Shown piece by piece: positions 31,935 through 40,100 of a stretch of 56,154 nt of DNA. The stretch's first letter is position 1, and each line of letters starts with the position of its first letter. The position numbers and the translations under genes are program-made. The stretch is from Phoenicibacter sp963592435 (GTDB lineage Bacteria; Actinomycetota; Coriobacteriia; Coriobacteriales; Eggerthellaceae), in contig CAVAWT010000010.1 in assembly GCA_963592435.1 (NCBI GenBank), positions 1-56,154 of the forward strand. The letters are read 5' to 3'. The notes under the pieces are model-generated. The model made no database searches, was not told the DNA's origin, and saw only the letters and a program-made list of their open reading frames with translations.

Positions 31935-32413
31935 TGGGTAGCGGATCGAATGGCAACTACGGAGGAGCGAGCAGCGGTTCTCAGCCCTATGCACCAACCT
32001 ATCACGTCGCAAAACGCATGCGTGAACTGGATATTGAAAATCAAATAATTCATGATGGACGCTACGAAAAAAACCCAACTGCGAAGAACTTAAGTGATAT
32101 GATAAATGGAAATTATATAGTGAGTAAGAAGACAAACGCTTACTTGTCATATGTCATTGACCAGCAAGGTAATATTATTGTTGGCAAAAGGAATGGAAAT
32201 GGCAGGGAGGGTGCACCAACACCTCACCCAACATTAATAGGAGGAAAGGATCCTCAAGTGCAAATGGCGGGAATTTTGCATATTAGCGGAGGGAAAATCG
32301 ATTATTACGACGACAGGAGCGGGCATTATAAACCGAGTGCAAAATCAATGGAAGCAGCTGACAAGGCTTTTGGCAAACTGCCATCTTCACTCTTTAAAAA
32401 GAAAAGGAGATAA
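31934..32413 (+). CDS. Polymorphic-toxin-like protein, third cassette
   Basis: The 159-residue basic protein begins with a glycine/serine linker (MGSGSNGNYGGASSGSQ). It continues with PYAPTYHVAKRMRELDIENQ, then SYVIDQQGNIIVGKRNGNGR, PHPTLIGGKDPQVQMAGILH and GGKIDYYDDRSGHYKPSAKS. The pattern TLIGG...AG...GKI...SGHY.PS is a known ending of polymorphic toxin domains. No secretion signal or carrier domain exists. It stands between a truncated DUF4417 gene and an immunity-like gene. The mode of killing is not known. Confidence 0.7.
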   Translation: MGSGSNGNYGGASSGSQPYAPTYHVAKRMRELDIENQIIHDGRYEKNPTAKNLSDMINGNYIVSKKTNAYLSYVIDQQGNIIVGKRNGNGREGAPTPHPTLIGGKDPQVQMAGILHISGGKIDYYDDRSGHYKPSAKSMEAADKAFGKLPSSLFKKKRR

Positions 32414-32415
32414 CA

Positions 32416-32862
32416 ATGGAAACAATTGAAGAATATATTGATTATTTATTTAACTGCAACTTTGCTGATGACAATTTCGATGCAAAGGAGGACTCATCTC
32501 ATCTCGAAAAGTCATGGGAACTACTTGAAAAATTTCAATGGGACAAAATTTATCAACATTTGTTAAATCATCTTCACACAAGTTGCAAATCCACAGAAGA
32601 CGTTATTAACTTTGTCAATCTATATGTGTATTACAACTTCGACGAAGAGAAAATTCCCGATCCACTAGATTTTGTTAGTTACCTTTATTACAAAGTGGAC
32701 ATGGATGTTTACTGGGATGAGGCTGGGGATCTTTTTGATGGTTTGGCGATTAAGATATTCTCAAATCATGATATAGTCGACATAATACAAAATCCATATT
32801 ACAATCCCCTTAAAGACGAGAGAATTGCTGACCAGATTTCTAAGTTTAAAACCTTAAAGTAA
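32416..32862 (+). CDS. Immunity-like acidic protein, third cassette
   Basis: This 148-residue acidic protein (METIEEYIDYLFNCNFADDN, DEEKIPDPLDFVSYLYYKVD, MDVYWDEAGDLFDGLAIKIF) begins two bases after the toxin stop. I do not recognise a named family, but its charge, length and position match a cognate immunity protein. It differs completely from the immunity proteins of the other two cassettes, as does its toxin. Confidence 0.6.
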   Translation: METIEEYIDYLFNCNFADDNFDAKEDSSHLEKSWELLEKFQWDKIYQHLLNHLHTSCKSTEDVINFVNLYVYYNFDEEKIPDPLDFVSYLYYKVDMDVYWDEAGDLFDGLAIKIFSNHDIVDIIQNPYYNPLKDERIADQISKFKTLK

Positions 32863-32985
32863 TTGATAATTTAGGTTTAATAAAGGACAGAAGACTTGCA
32901 TTCACAGTTATGAGCAAAGGTCTGGCTTTTCTGTTGATTTTTCATGCCTGCAGATTGTTTAAGTCTTTTTTGGATGTTTAAGTCT

Positions 32986-33089
32986 CCATGAATGAGTTTA
33001 TTGACGCATCCATTGAAGATGAGGACGAGGAATAAGTGGGGGGGGGTTTAACTAATAACCCCCATCACCTCTCGCACCTTCTCAACAAT
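32986..33089. repeat. Right flank repeat, copy two, with remnant of the cassette-two immunity gene
   Basis: MNEFIDASIEDEDEE and a stop are encoded on the plus strand, the same ending as the immunity gene of cassette two (MNEFIDASIEDEGEA), followed by AGTGGGGGGGGG and the hsdS tail. The stretch between the cassette-three immunity stop and this repeat (32863-32985) shows no gene. Confidence 0.75.
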
Positions 33090-33101
33090 CCTCTTCTGCA
33101 A
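33048..33101 (-). pseudogene. 3' tail of an hsdS gene, fourth of four, joined to the end of rhuM
   Basis: Codons read LQKRIVEKVREVMGVIS before the stop. The first codons of this tail are read in another frame as the last residues (LLAEEDC) and stop of the RhuM-like gene. Confidence 0.65.
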
Positions 33102-34098
33102 GAAGTTGCTGAATCATGATGTCGAAGTCAGATTGATATTCTCGCTCCTGAATCACACGATACTTCTCAAACTCGCTTTCTGCAAACGCTTTTGCAATGG
33201 CATGTGTTACTTTACCTTTGCCCTGCAAAACGTCTTCGTCGTTAAACTCCAAAAACACATCAAGGCGCTTTGCCCAATCCTCCATGCTCATTGGAATGTG
33301 CTTTTTCGCTTGACGCGTTGCGTAATCAAGATACATACTAACAATTTCGTTTAAGTTGCGAAGTTCTTCTTCACTAAGGTAATTTTTTGCAATTGACACA
33401 TCTTGCTTTACGATGCGACCTTTTGGAGCCGAGGCCCAAGTTGTGAGCCCCATGTGCTGCTTAGTGTGGTCGGCACGGCTAACAATCACTTCAGCTGCTG
33501 TTTGCCCATGCACCGCGAAATGCATTTTGTTCTGCACCTTTGCGAAAAATTCCCTTGTTTGCTTGGCATCCGCGCTGTAGTCGTATGCAGTGGCATAGAT
33601 GTCTGTCACTTTTTGATAGAATAGGCGTTCACTTGCGCGAATTTCTTGATATTCTTGAGTGAGGCGGTCGAAATAGTCAGTGCTAAAAACCTGACCATTT
33701 TTAAGACGCTTATGGTCTAAAACGTAGCCTTGCCTTGTAAAAGCGCTCAGCACTTTTGTTGCCCACTGCCTAAATTGAGTAGCGCGCAAAGAGTTAATTC
33801 TGTATCCAACAGAAATGACGGCGTCCAAATTGTAGTGCTTTGTGCTATATTTCTTACCGTCAGAGGCAGTTATAAAGAAATTCTTTATAACTGAATTTTC
33901 GTTTATTTCTCCTTCTTCAATGACCGTCTTGATGTGCTGACCAACGTTTTGAACGCTTGTGTCGAACAGTGTTGCCATAGCTTTTTGGGTGAGCCAGACC
34001 GTTTCATCTTGAACGTAAACCTCGATTCCTTGCGCGTCGCCGTCTTTTGCAAACATAAGGAAATCTGCAGTTGAGTTACGAATCATTTCGTCTGCCAT
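33082..34098 (-). CDS. rhuM: RhuM-family protein
   Basis: The protein matches RhuM over its whole length. It has DAQGIEVYVQDETVWLTQKA and MATLFDTSVQNVGQHIKTVI, a winged-helix-like start, then STKHYNLDAVISVGYRINSL and RATQFRQWATKVLSAFTRQG, the region shared with phage antirepressors and death-on-curing-like proteins. The later part is helical, with TTWASAPKGRIVKQDVSIAK. Function is not settled; the gene is often found between hsdM and hsdS of type I restriction loci. Here no hsdM is left, and the 3' end runs into an hsdS tail. GAAGGAGAG precedes the ATG at 34098. Confidence 0.85.
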   Translation of the reverse strand: MADEMIRNSTADFLMFAKDGDAQGIEVYVQDETVWLTQKAMATLFDTSVQNVGQHIKTVIEEGEINENSVIKNFFITASDGKKYSTKHYNLDAVISVGYRINSLRATQFRQWATKVLSAFTRQGYVLDHKRLKNGQVFSTDYFDRLTQEYQEIRASERLFYQKVTDIYATAYDYSADAKQTREFFAKVQNKMHFAVHGQTAAEVIVSRADHTKQHMGLTTWASAPKGRIVKQDVSIAKNYLSEEELRNLNEIVSMYLDYATRQAKKHIPMSMEDWAKRLDVFLEFNDEDVLQGKGKVTHAIAKAFAESEFEKYRVIQEREYQSDFDIMIQQLLAEEDC

Positions 34099-34379
34099 CT
34101 TCTACTCTCCTTCGATTATCAAAATTTTACAAATTGAGAGATTCAATTGCTTTCAGCGTTTTCCTCATTTATGGCAACCATAATGTCTAAATTTTACCAA
34201 AATAAGAGGCTTACATTTTATTGATGGTGTCTTCGATCGATTCTGTGGAATTCAAAATTTTTTGCTGAGTGATGTTGCCGATCACTAAAGAGTTCGATCT
34301 GTTTTTGCTCACCGAAGCGTGCGAGGGAGGAGGTCAGAATGTTTGAGCTTTGAGCAGGCATGGATGAAAGTGTCAGACT
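34099..34379. other. Gap before the addB-like gene
   Basis: No clear gene is present. The minus strand has TGGTAAAAT near 34190-34200, a possible rhuM promoter. A strong ribosome-binding site, GGGAGGAGG (34325-34333), precedes a four-codon frame (MFEL), whose role is unknown. A GTGTCAGAC sequence lies at 34370-34378. Confidence 0.4.
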
Positions 34380-34407
34380 TTGTCATCGTTCTTTAATAAA
34401 GTATAAT
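34380..34407 (+). promoter_or_regulatory. Promoter TTGTCA-16-TATAAT for the addB-like gene
   Basis: TTGTCA (34380-34385) and TATAAT (34402-34407) are 16 bases apart. The predicted first transcribed base coincides with the ATG at 34414, so the message may have no leader. Confidence 0.6.
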
Positions 34408-34413
34408 CTAAGC

Positions 34414-37143
34414 ATGATATCCAACGCAAATAAAATACACCTTTTCAGAAGTCTCGAGCGAGCAGAAGATTTTGCAAAAAAGCAAGCTCAGCGAGGAGAG
34501 TGTTTGGGGCACAAATGCACGACCCCCCTCAATTTCATCCTGGATCTTCACAAAACGATTTCGGCAGATCTTGGTCTGATTGATGAGATCGAAAGGCTTG
34601 CATTCGTCATTTCTCTCGTTTCTTCAATTGAAAACATCAATTCTTTTATCTATTTTTCAAAGCCGACAAGCCTCGCTTTCCTCATTTCTTTCATAAAGAA
34701 AGTTGCAGGTTTGGATGTTTTTAAGATGGCAGAAGAGACAAGCGGTCTTAAGGAAACAGACTTTTCGTTTCTCGAGGCTGAGGCGATCAGACTGGCTGAG
34801 GAATATTCTCAAACAATTTCTGCTTTTAAGTTGACAGAGATGGCACAAGTCGCAGATGCGGTTGCTGAAGAGTTTGAAGGTAAGTTTGACATAACGTTTG
34901 AGGATGACTGTTTTTGCGATCAATCAATTTTTGAATGCATTGAGAAATTGGCAAAAACGGAGCCAGTTTTCGCATTCGATTCGGACAACTTTTCAGATGT
35001 TAAAACAACAGAGTTGGATTATTCACTTTTGACTCTTTCGGAAAAGAAGGCAAAAGTCGCTGTTTTCGAGCAAATTTTGAAAAATTCTGAAGGTCATGAA
35101 AAAATTGCAATTGTGACTAACGAAGTTGATCAAGATGCAACAGCAATCGCGCACCTAGCGGCAAATTTGAATAAGGAAGTACGAATTGAACACATGGAAA
35201 AACAAGCTGTGTCAGACAGTCTTGTTGGCAGAGCCTTTTTTTCGTGTGAAGCAACAGGAGATGTTGCGAATGATTTTGAGATCGCTTTGAGTGACTTCAT
35301 TCACAACAGCATCTCTGGCATTTCTGTTTTTGATTGCTTTGAGAAGGATAAAGAATTGCGCAAGAATCCAGGGGTCTCGAGAAAAGCGGTCGAGAAAGCT
35401 GTCGAAGACGCTTCGCCAACTTATTCGCTTTTCAAGTCCTTGTCGTTGGATGCAGTTTCGTGTGATGATCGCTTGTTTGATGATGTCGACGAATTCATCT
35501 CAAACGAAAAAACTTTATCAAAAACAGAAAAAGAAGAAGCTAGTAGCCATCTTTACCTAATTAGGCTTCTTGTTGAAAAGTTGCGTGGCATCTCTTTTGA
35601 TGGGGTGCTTGACGCGACACACCTCTCATCATTAGAGCTTGGTGTGGACCACTTGCTGGGGAGTGTGGATGCCGACTGCCAGATTTCTGTTATGCCACCT
35701 TCTTCTCTTAACAAACTTGCAAAGGGAAGCTTTGACACTGTTGTTTTTTGTGACACTTCGTGTGTCAGCTTCAACGCGAGCACAAAATTTGATGCGCTTC
35801 ACTCTCTACTTGAAAAAATCGGGATAAAGAAAACTCACAGCTCTTCGATGATAAGTCGCATCAATTTCACTTCTGGGATCTTGGCTTCAAAAAAACAAGT
35901 TGTGTTTTGCTTGCCCGAAAGGGATTTGAGAAGTGGAGAAACCTTGACACCTTCTTTTGTTTTGCAAGAATTTTTTATGCAAAAAGCAGGACTTGAGCTT
36001 GACACTGCAAAAGTTGAAGAGCAGTGCAACGAGGCAAACATAAAACATCGAGTTGTCGGTGAAGAAAACTTGCCATTGATTGGCAATTGCGAAACAAATG
36101 CATGTGATGAAGAAGTCAAACGAGGCGTCATGCCACTTACCTTTGAGCTTCAGACTTGCAAGGACGTGACGAAATTTTTAAGGCACACCGACGATGGGGC
36201 TGACATAATCATGTCGCCGAGTGAGATTGAAGCGCTGTGCCAATGTCCCTACAAGTGGTTCTTTGAAAGGAGAATTTCTCCGCGAGGACTTGATTTTGAA
36301 TATAACCAAGTTGAGAAGGGTAATGCGATCCATCGGGCTTTTAAGTTGTTTTATGACGCGCTTTATTCAAAGGGAATCTACAGATTGAATGGTCTTCCAG
36401 AAGTTGCAGAGCACAGAGACTTGTTTTTGGAGTGCTTCCATAAAGCTATTCAGGAGTCTTTCTGCGACGAGGGTGGAGAGCTCGATGATAATGCAAAGAT
36501 AACAAATTTCTTGGATGTTTTTGACTTGTCGCGAGCAAGTGGGAATTGTTTGGCTTCGTTGACATTGCAGTCAAATATGCCTGCGAGTTATGTTGTCGCG
36601 GAGTCTGAGATGAGAATTGACCCAGAAAAAAAAGTTAAATATGCAGGTGTTGTTGTTGATGGGACGATCGATCGGCTTGATGTGTCGCAGAAAAAAGATT
36701 CGTTTGTTGTCATCGACTACAAAGGGAGCATAAAAGATCACAGTTGTGGAATTTCGAGAAAGGCGCTCGAGGTGGCAGATCTTCTTGATGTGCCACTGCC
36801 ACCAAAAATTCAAACGCTGATCTATTCTTCGTGCATAAGAAAGCTGACAAACAAAAAATGTGATGCTGCGCTTTATGTTTCCTATAACATGCCAAAAAAA
36901 AGGCAACCGTCTGCCACGGGAGCGGTCGATTCTGAATTGGCACCTTCTTTTATGTTTGTTTGTGGTGATGCCAAGAACTATTGTGTTGACATGGACATGA
37001 ATGATTATCTCGATGGAACGGAACAAAGGGCAAGAAGAAGAATTGAGAGAGTGCTAAATGGTGACATTTCGCCTGAGCCGAGTTGCAAAAAAGCCTGTGA
37101 GTTTTGCACAGTCGCGAATTGCCCTGCAAGGGAGTGTGCATAG
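34414..37143 (+). CDS. addB: AddB-like PD-(D/E)XK nuclease/helicase-like subunit
   Basis: This 910-residue protein pairs with the AddA-like helicase encoded four bases downstream. Together they would process double-strand DNA ends for RecA-dependent repair. The N-terminal part lacks a clear Walker A, as is usual for AddB-like inactivated helicase domains. The C-terminus holds the nuclease: IEALCQCPYKWFFERRI, then VEKGNAIHRAFKLFYD, the aspartate in VDGTIDRLDVSQ and VVIDYKGS. The last cysteines, CKKACEFCTVANCPA, together with the cysteine in CQCPYKW, form the 4Fe-4S staple of this family. The ATG at 34414 is chosen because it lies at the predicted transcription start; the frame could begin at 34360. 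Confidence 0.8.
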   Translation: MISNANKIHLFRSLERAEDFAKKQAQRGECLGHKCTTPLNFILDLHKTISADLGLIDEIERLAFVISLVSSIENINSFIYFSKPTSLAFLISFIKKVAGLDVFKMAEETSGLKETDFSFLEAEAIRLAEEYSQTISAFKLTEMAQVADAVAEEFEGKFDITFEDDCFCDQSIFECIEKLAKTEPVFAFDSDNFSDVKTTELDYSLLTLSEKKAKVAVFEQILKNSEGHEKIAIVTNEVDQDATAIAHLAANLNKEVRIEHMEKQAVSDSLVGRAFFSCEATGDVANDFEIALSDFIHNSISGISVFDCFEKDKELRKNPGVSRKAVEKAVEDASPTYSLFKSLSLDAVSCDDRLFDDVDEFISNEKTLSKTEKEEASSHLYLIRLLVEKLRGISFDGVLDATHLSSLELGVDHLLGSVDADCQISVMPPSSLNKLAKGSFDTVVFCDTSCVSFNASTKFDALHSLLEKIGIKKTHSSSMISRINFTSGILASKKQVVFCLPERDLRSGETLTPSFVLQEFFMQKAGLELDTAKVEEQCNEANIKHRVVGEENLPLIGNCETNACDEEVKRGVMPLTFELQTCKDVTKFLRHTDDGADIIMSPSEIEALCQCPYKWFFERRISPRGLDFEYNQVEKGNAIHRAFKLFYDALYSKGIYRLNGLPEVAEHRDLFLECFHKAIQESFCDEGGELDDNAKITNFLDVFDLSRASGNCLASLTLQSNMPASYVVAESEMRIDPEKKVKYAGVVVDGTIDRLDVSQKKDSFVVIDYKGSIKDHSCGISRKALEVADLLDVPLPPKIQTLIYSSCIRKLTNKKCDAALYVSYNMPKKRQPSATGAVDSELAPSFMFVCGDAKNYCVDMDMNDYLDGTEQRARRRIERVLNGDISPEPSCKKACEFCTVANCPARECA

Positions 37144-37146
37144 CCC

Positions 37147-40100
37147 ATGACAGCAGAAGAGAGAAATCCACAACTTGACGTCATCGAGACTTTGGATCGC
37201 CCCGTGATTGTTCAGGCTGGAGCGGGCTCGGGCAAAACTCACACTTTGACTGAGCGCATCATCGCCTCGCTTTCAAAAGATGAAACTGGCAAGTCGTTTG
37301 CACGAAGCATTGAAAATGTTGTCGCGATAACATTCACGCACAAGGCTGCAGAGGAGCTCAAAGCTCGCCTTCGCACAAAGCTTGAAAAAGCTGGAATGCA
37401 CGACCAAGCCTTGCTCGTCGATGATGCTTTCATAACAACGATTCATGGATTTGCATCGCGGATTTTGAGAGAAAATGCTCTACCATTCGGGATCGATCCA
37501 GACTTCGAACTCATTGACGAAGCAAAAGAAGAAGAAATTTTCAAAATGGTGATTCCTGAAGCGCTTAAGTCGCTTTGCACTGGAAAGCAACTAATAAAAG
37601 ACATTGAAGATGCAGCTGAAAGAGGGCTTTTTAATTTAGAAGAAATCGATGATTTTGAAGATTTGGAGGACCTAGAGGACCTCGATGATCTTGATGATTT
37701 TGAGGAGTTTGACGACTTCGATGATCTTGATGATTTAGAAGATTTTGACGACTTTGGAGACCTTAAGGACTTGGATGATGAGGACGTCATCGACACGTCG
37801 AATTTTGATGCAAATGATTTTCAGGAGATCAGCAACGACATTGGTTCATTCGATCCTTCTCTTCTTTTGAGCGATGATGTAAAAGAGCAGATTGCCGACA
37901 TGATCAAAGAGGTCATTAAGGCGCAGTCGATGGAGGCTTATGGAGAAATTTTCATAAATAAAATTTTTGGTAACGCAGCGACCTCCACCGAAGAGTCGAT
38001 GGACACGATAAAAAGGATGGTGAACGCTCTTTCCCTTGTTGCAAGCGAGAAAAATTACCACGTTTTTGTTGGAACACATTTGACTTATGTTGAAATTGCC
38101 CAGAAGGCTTCACGTTGCATTGCTGAAGCACTCAGTTTGATCAATTTTGATTTTGAAGATGATTCAGAAATTGCGCTCGTGGAGCAACTTAAGAACACTC
38201 AACACGAATTCGATGACCTTTTGTCAGACGATCTTGAGCACACAAGTGACGACATTGCCGAGATTGAGATCGCTGAGTTGTTGGATGAGGCACCGAAGTT
38301 GAGTCCGAAGTTTCATGGCAACTCAAACGACTATGATGCAGTTGTTGCCTACAGAGAAACTCTTGCTCGCTTGGCAATTGAGTTTTTTGCAAGAGCTAAC
38401 AAAGAGATGATTGAATATTCCTATACCCTTGCTCATCAAATGTTGCTCGAGATGAATGGACTAAAATCGGGGAGCTCCCTGTCAAACAATGACCTACTTC
38501 GAGTATGCTGCCAAAAGTTGGAGGAAAATCCTTCGCTAGCCAAAAGTTATCGCGATAAGTTTGACTTAATTATGATTGATGAGTTTCAGGACACTGACAA
38601 TTTGCAAATGGAGCTCATCGATCTTGTGTCAAAAGACAAATTCAAAAATGTTTGCACAGTTGGTGACGTTCAGCAAAGCATCTATCGCTTTCGAGGCGCA
38701 GACGTTGGGGTTTTTAAGGCCTACAAAGACAAAATGTTGATAAACGGAAGCAATGTTAGAGTTGTGAATCTGCCTAACAACTATCGCTCTCATGCTGATG
38801 TTTTGGCACTGACAGACAAAATTTTTGCAAGCGACGACATGTTTGGTGAAGACTTTCTGCACCTTTATCCCAAAGGCAAAATTAATGACGAAAAGGATTC
38901 AACTTTCAAAGAGATTCCTCGCATTCAAATTGAAGTTATGAATCACCAAACGCAAGGAAAGACGAGATTTTTGACGCGAGAGGCTGTTCAGAGAGAAGCA
39001 AGAAAGGCTGCTTTACACTTTAAACAGCTAAAAGACGCTGGAGAAAATCCTGGTTCGATGGCAGTTCTTCTTTCAAAGCTGACAAGTGGCGCTGACACTG
39101 CTTCGCCACTCGAGATTGGCAAAATTTATTCTGATGAACTTGGGAAGGTTGGCATTGAGTCGATAATATCTGGTGGGACAACTTTTGCGCGATCATTTGA
39201 AGCCCAAACAGTCTTGCGCCTTCTTGCAATTGCAAGAAACGCTTTTGACTCTGAGAGCTTGGCGTTTCTCTTAAAGTCAGATTTCTTCAATTTGAGTGAC
39301 GATGCCTTGCTCGTTCTTGCGACTTCATTTGCCAGTTCAAATGAGCAAACCGTGATAAGAAAGCGCGATGTAGCGCGCGGTTTCTTGGCGATAGATGAAA
39401 AGCAGTTAAGTCTGCTGACTGAAGAAGACAAAGCGTCGTGTCTTTTTGCGCAAGCAAGAATTGTTACTTTCATTGAAAATGTCCGCAGAGGAAATGTCGT
39501 CGACGCAATTCGGCTGTTTTTGTCAGAATGTGGAGTTTTTGATCATTTGCAACAAATGTCGTCGGAAGGCTTGGTTTGTGCTGGAAATTATGAAAAAGCT
39601 TTTTCAATTTTAAATGAAATTCTGGACACAACGAAAGAGCTCGTCGAAGTCCATGAACAATATGCACAATTTCTTGAAAACGCGAAGGAGGCACCTGGGA
39701 TTTTGTCGACAGTGAAGTCAGATTATGTGCAGATCATGACAGTCCATGCTTCAAAAGGATTGGAGTTTGATCATGTTGTTCTTGCAGAGCTTCGCGATGG
39801 CAAGTCGCGCCGACAAAACACGATAATAAAAGAAACTTCTCTTGAAAATGTTGGAAATCGCTTTTTGTGTCTTTCGGGCATTAAAAACATAGATTTTCCC
39901 GACTTAAAGAAATTTGCTTTCGACAAAAATTTGAGTTTTAAAAAAGAAGTTGTTTCTCACAGGACGATGACTGCAGGAGAGCTCTATGTCAAAATGGTGA
40001 TGAAAGAGGAGCAAGAGGAGCTCGATGAGGCAAAGAGGCTTCTTTACGTCGGCATCACGCGTGCAGTGAAGTCTGTTTTGTTACAGGTGAGAATCAACAA

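Noticed and set aside
34210..34310. Minus-strand reading NSLVIGNITQQKILN as the tail of a lost hsdM or other gene
   Set aside because: Only about 40 codons are open and no family can be named.
34339..34353. Four-codon leader peptide (MFEL) before the addB-like gene
   Set aside because: It has a good ribosome-binding site, but the predicted promoter lies downstream of it, so it would not be on the same message.
37443..37796. Minus-strand frame rich in Ser and Lys
   Set aside because: It is the mirror of the acidic repeat codons of addA, with no start signal or family similarity.
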